Shown here: in pieces, positions 10,553 to 20,681 of the stretch | Numbering within the stretch: the stretch's first letter is position 1 | Layout: every line of letters starts with the position of its first letter | Assembly: GCF_003590095.1 (NCBI RefSeq) | Contig: NC_039482.1 | Location: forward strand, 9,999,657-10,063,656 | DNA from: Trichoplusia ni | Lineage: Eukaryota > Arthropoda > Insecta > Lepidoptera > Noctuidae | Reading direction: 5' to 3' | Length of the DNA: 64,000 nucleotides | Notes under the pieces: generated by a model | Told to the model about the DNA's origin: nothing | The model's database searches: none | The model's input: the letters and a program-made list of their open reading frames with translations, nothing else | Made by a program: the position numbers and the translations under genes

Positions 10553-11466
10553 GTGGTTTCTTAGGTTTACGCGAATGTTAGACATTGAAATGAAACTACT
10601 TTTACGGATTTTATCGCGGTTTAATTTTAGATTTTAGTTCCCGACGTTTCGAAACCTTTGCAGGTATCATGGTCACGGGCAGACTGAGATGGCGTTCGTC
10701 TTGACAGAAGATGTTGCTCGTTCTACCTTCATATTTTAATTAATTATTTGTGGTCCGACCTACGCAGTATGAGCTCACTGTGTCTTGATGTCTTGCAGCG
10801 CTGCTCTTGGGTTTGGCCTTGAGTTTATTTATTATTGGATCCCAAGTAGGTGATATCTTCCAGCCATCTTCTCTATTGAAATTAGGGTGTTTTTTAATCT
10901 CAATAGCCTCGCGAAACATCCTAGGTAGGAATTTGGATTCTTTAGCGAGGATCTGCGGTTGGTCAAATCTAATATAATGGCTGGAACCTTCAGCATGTTC
11001 GGCGACTGCAGACTTCGTTGAGCGGCGGTGTTTGACGTCAGCTATGTGTTCTTTAACGCGGGTCCCTATGCTTCGTTTGGTTTGACCGATGTAAGATCAC
11101 AGATCCTCGCTAAAGAATCCAAATTCCTACCTAGGATGTTTCGCGAGGCTATTGAGATTAAAAAACACCCTAATTTCAATAGAGAAGATGGCTGGAAGAT
11201 ATCACCTACTTGGGATCCAATAATAAATAAACTCAAGGCCAAACCCAAGAGCAGCGCTGCAAGACATCAAGACACAGTGAGCTCATACTGCGTAGGTCGG
11301 ACCACAAATAATTAATTAAAATATGAAGGTAGAACGAGCAACATCTTCTGTCAAGACGAACGCCATCTCAGTCTGCCCGTGACCATGATACCTGCAAAGG
11401 TTTCGAAACGTCGGGAACTAAAATCTAAAATTAAACCGCGATAAAATCCGTAAAAGTAGTTTCATT
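10553..11466 (-). mobile_element. Penelope-like retroelement fragment with inverted arms
   Basis: Two arms, 10589-10955 and 11100-11466, each 367 bp, are inverted copies of one another around a 144-bp unique centre. The minus strand reads through centre and left arm as the end of a Penelope-like polyprotein. The right arm repeats only the last part, on the plus strand. A 14-bp direct repeat (10539-10552 and 11467-11480) flanks the element and fits a target-site duplication; 36 bp of extra sequence lie between the left copy and the left arm. Inverted, 5'-truncated partial copies are typical of Penelope-like elements. It carries no complete reverse transcriptase and is a dead copy. Confidence 0.8.
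10740..11096 (-). pseudogene. C-terminal GIY-YIG endonuclease remnant of the Penelope-like element
   Basis: This open stretch of 118 codons lacks a start and begins inside the endonuclease domain. It reads SYIGQTKRSIGTRVKEH, the YIG half of a GIY-YIG motif with its following conserved arginine region. It then passes through AEHAEGSSHYIRF to FREAIEIKKHPNFNREDGW, the usual C-terminal block of Penelope-like proteins, and ends in TAA at 10742-10740. The reverse transcriptase domain that should precede it is absent. The last part is repeated in the right arm (plus strand, to TAA at 11313-11315). Confidence 0.8.
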
Positions 11467-11625
11467 ACAATAATTGGAAATTCATTGTCTTGACCGCGAT
11501 TGTTGCGCCCCGTTCTGAATTTCGAATATTTGTGTAAGAAAAATGCTCAAATAATACCTACGTGTAGTACGAATTTAATCCAATTGCCAGTGATCCCAGC
11601 CATTGTGAATAGCAGAATCGGGGCC
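11467..11625. mobile_element. Right half of the MITE-like element (copy 2)
   Basis: Begins with the duplicated 14-bp target, continues through the centre, and ends in AATAGCAGAATCGGGGCC, the terminal inverted repeat of the family. Together with the left half it reconstitutes an element of about 270 bp. Confidence 0.6.
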
Positions 11626-12605
11626 CTGGGTTGTTATTCATAGATCAAAGAAACCACTATTTTCTTGAAATAAGTGTAGTTAATTTTGTAAGTACAATTT
11701 AAATTTATTAGGTACGTAGGCACTAAGCTTGGAGCTGGATTAAAAGAATGCTATCAAAACAGTATTTTTGAAATAAAAGTCTACATCTGCTAGTTCAGGC
11801 GTCACAATTTAAATGATTTGCGTAGTAAACCGTTTATTTTGGCGCGGGCCATTCATCCAATCAATGTTATTTCTATTCTATGACCGCTAAGCAAAAGTGA
11901 AATTTTAAGGGTACTAAAAAGTTTTTAAAGCACTAGAATAAATGATAGAGAAAAAAATACTTGGATAATTTATTTTATATGTTGTTTCCTGTTCACAAAA
12001 TGTTCACTTGAGTTTTTTGTTGTGTCTTGCTCTAAACGTGAGGACTTGTAATTGGCTTACTGTTTGTTCTTCCATTATTATCCTGTTTTTATTAGCTGTT
12101 AGTCCTCCATATTTATTAAATAAATAAATAAATAATTATGTTAATAATAAAAAAAAAACATAATTAACGCAAGCAAATTTATAATGGTTATAATCCTATT
12201 AATATTATCTAACTTATTGATTCAAATGTTTTGAATCACAAATGATTTAGTCTAAAGTTGTATTCATTTTCTTGAATTTTCAAACTATATAAAGTCTTTC
12301 CTTTCTCGCCGTCCTGTAGATCCCGTATTGTCTGCAGTGCGCCACTCCGGCTGGTTTACGTAAACTGTCAGCGTGTATTAGCTCCACCATCAAGGAAGCC
12401 ATCTTGTCTGTCTGTCAACCTACGTCAATCAGAGACCACACGCCACGAACACTGTCAGGAAACCAGCGAGGACGCGGCTTTGTCTAGGCTTCAATAAATT
12501 TGTAAAGACTCTAGTAGGAGGAATTAGGAATACAGAACGTATAATATGTGTGTAGGTACTAAAGTATTTCGGTGCGTGTTGAAATGCTATGCATGCCTGC
12601 GCACC

Positions 12606-12732
12606 TACTAAATACGGGGACGCTGTACCTCGGTTAAGGTTTAGTCAGTAAGAGTCTGACACTACCCACTTCCTCCCCCGAGGAGGTGGGTGTCCATGAG
12701 GATTCCCCCGCCTAACCAAAAAAAAAAAAAGG
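12606..12732 (+). mobile_element. Short retroposon with poly(A) tail
   Basis: A GC-richer block with CACTTCCTCCCCCGAGGAGG, able to form a short hairpin, ends in a run of 12 A residues. It resembles a SINE-like repeat I associate with lepidopteran genomes, but I cannot identify a tRNA promoter in it. The 5' boundary is approximate. Confidence 0.45.
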
Positions 12733-15700
12733 TCGTTAGTCGTATTAAGAGATTTTTTGTCAGAGATAAGTGACTCATTTACTTCGATTTTTGAGATGGT
12801 AAATAAAGTCCGATGGAAGACATCTGCCCAACAATTCTCGGTATATGAATAAATGTTTACAGAACCACGTCTGAAATGCAGAAAACTAAGAGCTTGACGA
12901 TTTTTAGATCGTTGGTCTTCTAACTGGAGAATATTCAGACTCCGTGCTGTGACTGAATTCTAGTCAAAGACTCATCAGCTCCGAGAGATAGACCTGTATA
13001 AATATGCACATAAGTGAAATATGCATATATATAAGGATAAGTGATTAACAAAAATAAAACTTAGTTTATGGCTTGTTAAGTCCTAAGTTTGTAATTAATA
13101 AGGAAATCGTAAGTAATTAAAAAGAGGTTCCTACAATGGCTAATACTTGTTCCCTCCTGGTACTCTAAGTTCCAAAACAACACGTGGGCAGCTATTTTCA
13201 TGACTTATTGCTGCGAAGGTCACAGTTTCGACTATTTAGATCAATTGTTCAATGATATAAACAATTATCTCGTTAGAAATTAATATACCGTTGCCATGGT
13301 TACACAAAATGGCGGCGCGTTATGCAAGGATGCGTTTATTGATCCTGTCTGTTGTCGGGTCGTTGCCAGGACACCACTTCTATTAATCTAGTCTGAATAC
13401 GGGAATATTACGGCATGAGGCGATTAAAATAGTTTTATTTAAATGTAATTCTTGGTAGGAGTTGGAGAACTTCTTTAGCGTTTTTGTTGCTATCTCTTTA
13501 GGTTAAATAAGTGCTTTTAAATTAAAAAAAGATACAAGCAGAAAATACAATTACAGACTGCATTTGTTTTGTAATCTTTGGTACAACAAAAGAATCTCTT
13601 AAAACTTTCTAGTGTCAAAAAAATCTTAAGTCTTATAAAAATCCTTCTCTCGCTTGTGGCACCGTCGATTCATTACCTAGCTACAATCTCTAATGCGTTC
13701 AATTCAATCTAGATTAATGTACACAGGAAGGTGTTACCATAATGCACATCAATCATTATTAAGCCCACATAAAATATTACGGAAGCAAAGGCTGATTCAT
13801 TTAGTTTCACTTGACCTTTTTGAGGTACTCAGTAATATGGCTTCGTTTCGACGAAAGAGGTTTAAATTTCATGAAACTCTATAGTTCAATGTAGTTTTAA
13901 GGTTAAGGACAAGTCTAGGAATTAATTGTACGGTATTGGTCACTGCGTAAAAGGAAATAGACTTTTTAACGAAAAGTGAAGAGGCTTCGTGTAGATTCGT
14001 AAGGTGATGGCAGCTACTTAATGCTGTTACAAACTACACATGAATTTGTGGTTTTCATATCTGTTCCACTTCCGACTAACATTATATGAAGCAGTGGCCT
14101 ATGCCTACTTTACTTATAAAAGAAGATATATTCGGATAACAAGCTTTCAAGACAATATTTTTAGGTTCTTAGTAAGAGAGAGAGTGGCAGAGCATTTAGC
14201 GTACATATTTTCAGTAGGCTGACGTTTGCTTACTGAATATGAGGCAATAATTTCACGCCTACTTAAGCCTTTGGGTTTTGCTAGTTAGCCCAGCATATCA
14301 CATTACTTCGCCACCCCTCGCACTGAAGGCCGAACACTCCAGACAGACATTCCACATGATTTAATATGTTAACCTTCTTACACCAGATTAGCCCCGATTC
14401 AGTTTCAAATATAACCTAACCTAATTAGGAATTACAACAATATTTGTGGAACTAAATAGGTAAATAGAAGTAATAAAGTTTACGATATAATAAACATTTT
14501 ATGTGTAGAGCCAACCAAAAGGATGTTCTTAAATTTTCTGCGTGAACAATCGATTCATGTCTTAACGATAATGACTTGTGATGCAACGTTACAAAAATAA
14601 AAATGCCTTGTCTCTGCCCGGCACCACACTCGATTGCCCATAGACAATCGAATGAAATATGGCTGCGATTATATTTCGGCAGTTTGTTACGACCTTGTCG
14701 CCCTGTCGGGTTTTTAGATCATTTATGTTTTGATAGGTTTTTAATATGAAAATATTTCAGATTGAAACGTTCTGACGACAGTATCCTGCTTTATAAATTG
14801 GTTCTCATAAAACAAAAATCCTAAGCCTTCGGCCTGGTTCATTTCTTCTCTGCCCTACCCCTTTCTCGGGTATTTTTAAGCAAATGGGCTTTGTTTTTAT
14901 AAAGCCTTGTAATAATTTTCAAAGAATAATTACCAGTCTTTCTATCTTAACAAAAAAAGGCTCTGAGCAACTTTGCTATAGTTACCTACCTATTGAATCT
15001 TCATAATACAATTAAAAAACAAATAACCTACCCATTATCTAGATCCTCATGACGACTGGAAGTCTCGCGAACTATGTCACACATAAAACGGACATTGTCT
15101 TATCAAGAGATATGATAACACGATCCAATGCACTGCATGTGGGTGATGTGACTTGCATACCTCACCTCCCACCAGCTTATAAACCACGTCTTTTCCTGTT
15201 GTTGGAGGGAGATAGCACTATACATTGTATGTTGGCATCTCGCTTACACATTATCGACAGTTCTGCAGTAAGGTGTCGTAGTAGAGGCACTGATGTCATT
15301 GTTTAACTGGACTCTTATTCCTCATGATACTAAATTCTTGTTTCCATTTGTTTGTCAGGTGATGTTAGATTAATTTCACGTTTATTGGTGTAGGTTATTC
15401 TATAAGTAATTGTGGCATCAACGTGATTGCGCTTAGGAGTCAATTTACAATGGAAACCATACTCTTGAAAATAGAAACGAAATTATGGCTTTTAAATAAA
15501 CGACAAAATCGAACGGCCAGTTCGAAGTTATGAGGTACAAACATAAAAAAGACGAAACGAGAACCTGCTTTTGAAGTCGGTCGAAATAATGAAAGAAGAC
15601 GTCGACACCCCTCCTTTTTAGAAAGAAGGAAGCATGTCTACCAGTCTTTAATGATTATTGAAGACTAACTTTCTTTCGTGGGCGTAACAAATATTTCACC

Positions 15701-16786
15701 TTAAATTTTGCAAAATGGATTAAGTACGTGCAAAATTCCTCCTAAATGGTTTTCGACCTAGAGTAATGGTAGTGGTCCGCATACTTCCAATACTCTTTCG
15801 GAGCACGCTACAAACTGCAGCTAGTCACAATCAGCTGATTTACAATGCTAAGTGTATGCAGTGACCGCAATGCGCCTTTACGGCACATTATTATAATAAT
15901 TCACGGTGAAGACGTATAAAATGGCCGCCGAACGTGCAGACGATTCAAGATGTCTCAATTCGAAAAAGGAAATATTTAAAGATGAATTTATCATGATTAC
16001 TTACACAGATATCAATACCGCTACGTATTTAATTAGCGTTTGCGTAAAAGAAAATAGTATTTTATTAGTAGGAAATAAAACTTATATTCATTATGAATTG
16101 TATAATTTGTGAGAATGATGAACCAGTAAAGAAATCTGTACCCTGTAGATATACCAACGTACTTAATTTATTTCAACATATTGTTCATTCTACTTCTAAA
16201 TGTAATCTCTATTTTTTCCCTGTCATAAATAAACAAACGAAGTGCTTGCTAACATTAATCTAGATTTACACAACGAAGCCTATCTTACTCCTATCCAATA
16301 AGTAAGGATCTAAGCGACCCAACCCATTTACGCAGCAAAAGAGCTAACTACTAGGCCTTTATCTGCAGACCACAGGAAAATCAATACAGCAAGCTACGTC
16401 GCAAAAAAACGTTCCTACATAAAAGAAAATGGCGGATATAAAAACCTATTTTACTGAAATCCAGACCCACATGCACTAGCAGACGAGTGTCCATGTGTGC
16501 GAGAGTGTGTGTGTGTGCGTCGGGTCGTTATACCGAGAAATCAATACAGTCTGGCTTGTACCAGGGCGGGTAGCACCGCGCTAACTATGGCTAACGAGGT
16601 TCTGATGATCGCAGTTCTAATATTTGAGTAATCGATGCTTAATTCTGTTTGTTTCTTTGTGAAAAGATTTTTGTGTATTTCCTTTTTCTTAAATTGCACT
16701 GCGTTAATAAAAGTTTATTATAATAACTTAGGTATAAGGTAAAGAAAGTCAAATGCTTGTATAAGAGTAGTTTATCATATAATATA
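12733..16786. other. Gene-free region with a few motif clusters
   Basis: No recognisable gene. It contains a palindromic X-box-like sequence next to AAAATGGCGGC (13290-13316), further ATGGCGG/ATGGCCGCC motifs at 15918 and 16426, and a short GT repeat near 16505. The rest is AT-rich. Confidence 0.5.
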
Positions 16787-16791
16787 ATAAT

Positions 16792-17044
16792 CTGACGACC
16801 TCCGTGGTCGAGTGGCGTACGCACCGGTTTCAAGGTGTCGCTAGCTCTGAGGTCCCGGGTTCGATCCCCGGTCGGGTCAATGTAAAAATTCACATTTTCT
16901 GCATTGTCTCGGGTCTGGGTGTTTGTGGTACCTTCGTTGTATCTGAATTCCATAACACAAGTGCTTCAGCAACTTACTTTGGGTTCAGAACAATGTATGT
17001 GATGTTGTCCGCATTTATTTATTATTTTATTATTATAATAATTG
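16792..17044 (+). mobile_element. tRNA-derived SINE, family A, copy 1
   Basis: The head carries an A-box-like TGGTCGAGTGGC and a perfect B box GGTTCGATCCC, the internal RNA polymerase III promoter of tRNA genes. A non-tRNA body follows (TCTGGGTGTTTGTGGTACC, then GTGATGTTGTCCGCATT) and a tail of ATTT/ATT repeats. Other copies are at 20429, 28264 (-) and 44716 (-). Confidence 0.85.
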
Positions 17045-19587
17045 GGTATTTACATTTCATATTTATTGTTTATTCTTGTCAAAAGTATTAAGAAATGATA
17101 AGAATTGTGTACTAAGATAAATAAGTATGCTTTAACTAATTTGTAGGTATTTCGTTGGAAACAAAAGCGTTACAGATAAAATTATCGTTGTCGTGGTTTC
17201 GTGTAAAGACGTCGTAAATCAGTTATAGTCGGGCGTGTATTTGCGTGATCGTAATCTGATTTAAAAGGGTTTTAATGAAAGCTAATAGTTTTTATTATGT
17301 ATTTTATAGAATGTAATCTTTACCAAGGTACTGTTAGAAGTATGTGACCGAAGTATAGATTTTATATCTTAGCTTACTATAAATTAATGCTAGTTATTTA
17401 CGAGAGCCGTTCGTTTGTCTGTCAAAGCATTTATATGCACGTGTGTTTTCATAACCTGCAAAAAATGCTCCTAAAACGGAAAGAAAAATAGTTTAGGTCG
17501 GCTTTCTGTACTTGTGTCATCAGATTCAAATGTTTTTCTTTTAAGAAAAAATGATTTCTGAATATGATAATAATATTTTATAATTAATAATAAAAATGTT
17601 TTTAAGCCATGATACTTAGGTACTTACAGAAAAAGATTTTGTGTTGCAATAATTTATTGTAATTTTAAACTTTCGAACATTAAAAAACGTAATCACAATT
17701 ATGAAACTTTTCTTGTATATAATTCCTATATTTTATAACTTTATATTATCATAGAAGGAACCGAACATTATCATAACTGGACCAAACGTATCTATCAGCT
17801 AAAACGCGCGTGGGTTGTAACTAGTTAACTTACATAAATAATTACATCCTAAATCAAACAGACTTTCGAATGTCTAATTAAACGCCTTTATATTTGTCCA
17901 ATTATCTAGGTTTACATCATACGTTAGGCTGACATGTCAAACGTGGGCGGCCATATGCAATGGCTGTTAAAATGAGAGTTGTTTGCTCTCGTTTTAAATC
18001 ATTAATGATGGTGTTAAATTAGAAGTTTAAGGATGATTCTGTAATGAAAAATGAATGTAAAATATATCTGAAATCTGAAACATTAAAATGGAAATTGATT
18101 GATTATGAAAACATATAACAATAATATGTATAAAATGATGAAAGGATGAGCTGACGCGCTCCTTCTTTTCTCTAGTTGGTTAACATGGAAAAGTAGAAGG
18201 TTTAAATCGGAGTTTAGGAACAAGTAAACCAGTTTAATCTCGAGTTAAGTTACACGGTCGACTCGGCCCCAAACCTACCCATCCCGGTATATTCAACTTA
18301 GGCCCAATTTACCGACCTAGCCTAGGCTGTGGGTGGGGTGCCTGCAATACGACTGAACCCTAAGCGGGAGCGAGACCGGTATTCCCGTCTCGCTCGCACT
18401 TACGGCAGCACGGACTAAGTACTACGGTCGCTATGGCAACTGGAGAGGAGTAAGGCTAGGTTCGCAGGCAATGCGACATGTTTTACGAAGTTACGTAATG
18501 ATCCGTTTTGGGCTGAATAAAGTTATGTCTGTGCCCGCTGATTGTGTTATGTCTACATTGCGTAGAGATCTGTAATACAAAATATATTTATTTTCATTAT
18601 CTTGAAATACATTTTATCATTGCATATATGTTACGTTCTATATGTACGGGGCTAATGGGAAACCTGTAGTCGTCTGAACGAGGGCTTTAGTGAGTCATTC
18701 TGCGGGTTCGTAGTTTGTTCTTGTAAGAGATAACAGAATCCCTTATTTTGTGCCTATGATGGCCAATAGGGTGATAATAGAGATATAAGAATCCCACAAT
18801 CCCCAGTCCGACTAATCCACAAAAGACCTGGTACCTACTGCAAAGAAAAAAAGTTATGTACGTAGCATAGCTATATTTAAGGAGAAAGACATTTAATATT
18901 ATTTTACAAGGAGATACTAATCTGGAGGAGAACTGGAATTAGAGAGGTGGTAATTGGGGCAAAGGCTCTCTTATATGAATCCCTGAAGAAATCAGATCAA
19001 TATTCATACACGTAATTAGGTGACTAATAAATTATTGGTCGAAAATTGGTGTACTGAGCAAAGGTGTACAAATTGGTGTACAATTCTTGGAGAGTTTTTT
19101 CACTATTGAATATTTTTTTTCTACACAACAATTTGCACAGCAAAAAAATATCAGAGGAATTCTAGTCGACACGGATTGATTATAGAACAATTTCGATTGA
19201 ACAACCAGGCTTTTAAAATAAACTTTATTTCATACATCGGCTGGTGCTGAAAACCAGCGTCTCAGCATTATGCTGAGCATCGGCCGTTTTGTGTTAATAT
19301 GACGCATATTTTCCCCCTTCTATTTTCTATTTTAATTTATTTGTTTTTGTGTGTATGCGTCACTTTTTTAGCACAAATAAATATATTTTCTTTCTTTCTT
19401 CTTTCTTTCTTATTTAGCCACATATACCTAAGTACTTGTTACCTATGTACAGCAATTCCTGTAACTGTTATTATCAACCAAATGCAATCAACGAATAAAT
19501 TCAAATTGTCCTGATCCACATTCAGACAGACAGACGGAGCAAGCGCGTAAATTGAGACACATAGCCATCACAAGTGACTTTTATGGC
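17045..19587. other. Interior of duplication unit 1
   Basis: No gene is visible. A CpG-richer segment at about 18240-18480 includes a 9-bp stem (18368-18376 with 18387-18395) and an X-box-like GTCGCTATGGCAAC (18427-18440). A retroposon 3' end lies at 19215-19412: it has two small hairpins, one of them CTCAGCATTATGCTGAG, and a CTTT-repeat tail. Confidence 0.5.
19215..19412 (+). mobile_element. Retroposon 3' end with hairpins and CTTT tail, copy 1
   Basis: Contains GGCTGGTGCTGAAAACCAGC and CTCAGCATTATGCTGAG, both self-complementary, followed by 'AATAAATATATT' and a CTTT-rich tail. It looks like the 3' part of a non-autonomous or LINE-derived retroposon. The 5' limit is uncertain. An identical copy lies in unit 2 at 22852-23049. 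Confidence 0.45.
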
Positions 19588-20423
19588 CTCACTAGCTTTT
19601 GCCCGCGACTTCGTTCGCGTGGAACAGTGACTTCCGGCAGATTTTTGGTTTTACTCACATAGTTCCCGATCTCGCGGGATTTTTGAGAAGTTCCCGCTCC
19701 CGCAGGATTTTTGGGATAAAAACTATCCTATGTCCAACCAAATGCGTGTAACGAAACCATAGCGCGATCTATTTCGATCCCAACGCCATCTATCGACCAT
19801 AGTGACAACTCGGATTATTTATCTATACTCCGTTCGGGCATTTTCTTTGTACTAAAAGTAGTATTATATGTTATTTTATTATTTTTTTCATACCTTTTTA
19901 CTATTTATTTACTTTTTTCCGATGAATTAAAACAACATGAACCGAACTCGTATAACGATCGACACCATTGCGCGTAGTACTAATAGAATTATCTATACTC
20001 CGTTAGAGCATTTTGTTTGTAGTAAAACTTTTATTATATTAATATTACTTTTTTTACACCTTTTTACTGTTTATTTACATTTTTCTGATGGATTTTCCGA
20101 TGAATTAAAACAATAACATGAACCGAACACGTGTAATGACACCATTGCGCGATTAACGCCATCTATCTACGGAGCATAGGAACAGCTCGACATTTGACCA
20201 ATAGATGGCACTATTATATAGTATGTCCGTAATAAATTTTATTTTTTATTTTTATTTTTTGTAATAAAAACTATCCTATGTCCTTTCTCAAGTTTCAAAC
20301 TATGTCTGTACCAAATTTCACACAAATCGGTTCAGTAGTTTAGGCGTGAAGAAAAGACAGACAGACAGACAGAAAGACAGACAGACAGACAGAGTTACTT
20401 TCGCATTTATAATATTAGTTTGG
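19588..20423 (+). mobile_element. 'GCCCGCGACTTCGT' family repeat, long copy 1
   Basis: Starts ACTAGCTTTTGCCCGCGACT and ends AGTTACTTTCGC, then TTATAATATTAGTTTGG, with an ACAG-repeat array (about 20353-20393) before the end. The same ends recur in copies at 23225, 25611, 26875, 27355, 27655 and 41933 (-). This is a widespread lepidopteran repeat that I believe has been attributed to RTE-type retrotransposon ends or Helitron-like elements; I do not decide between these. Confidence 0.7.
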
Positions 20424-20428
20424 ATAAT

Positions 20429-20681
20429 CTGACGACCTCCGTGGTCGAGTGGCGTACGCACCGGTTTCAAGGTGTCGCTAGCTCTGAGGTCCCGGGTTCG
20501 ATCCCCGGTCGGGTCAATGTAAAAATTCACATTTTCTGCATTGTCTCGGGTCTGGGTGTTTGTGGTACCTTCGTTGTATCTGAATTCCATAACACAAGTG
20601 CTTCAGCAACTTACTTTGGGTTCAGAACAATGTATGTGATGTTGTCCGCATTTATTTATTATTTTATTATTATAATAATTG
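20429..20681 (+). mobile_element. tRNA-derived SINE, family A, copy 2 (inside the duplication)
   Basis: Identical to the copy at 16792 because it lies in the duplicated unit. It arose by segmental duplication and not by a second insertion. Confidence 0.85.

Larger units (their letters stand above)
9567..12499 (+). ncRNA. Candidate two-exon transcript of unknown nature
   Basis: Two stretches richer in GC than their surroundings carry good splice signals. The first (about 9567-9718) ends in ATC|GTAAGT. The second starts at 12320 after a long pyrimidine tract ending in CCTGTAG and runs to an AATAAA at 12493. In phase 0 both stay open and join: the first would contribute about 50 codons and the second 55 codons ending in TAG at 12485-12487. 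The peptide resembles nothing I know, and the stop lies only a few bases from AATAAA, so a non-coding RNA is as likely as a protein. The 2.6-kb intron would contain the Penelope-like fragment. No start codon is identified. Confidence 0.25.
16787..20423 (+). repeat. Tandem duplication, unit 1 (3,637 bp)
   Basis: The whole unit recurs directly downstream at 20424-24060. Wherever I compared the two copies they are identical. The unit begins a few bases before a tRNA-derived SINE and ends exactly at the 3' end of another repeat (TAATATTAGTTTGG). It contains no recognisable gene, only retroposons, a CpG-richer segment near 18.3-18.5 kb and AT-rich DNA. Confidence 0.95.

Noticed and set aside
10589..11466. 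LTR retrotransposon
   Set aside because: The long repeats are inverted, not direct, and the coding remnant is GIY-YIG/Penelope type.
15049..15306. Plus-strand open frame of 85 codons
   Set aside because: No recognisable domain, no supporting signals.
16792..16880. Functional tRNA gene in the duplicated unit
   Set aside because: The same head plus identical non-tRNA body occurs at independent sites on both strands, which marks a SINE family.
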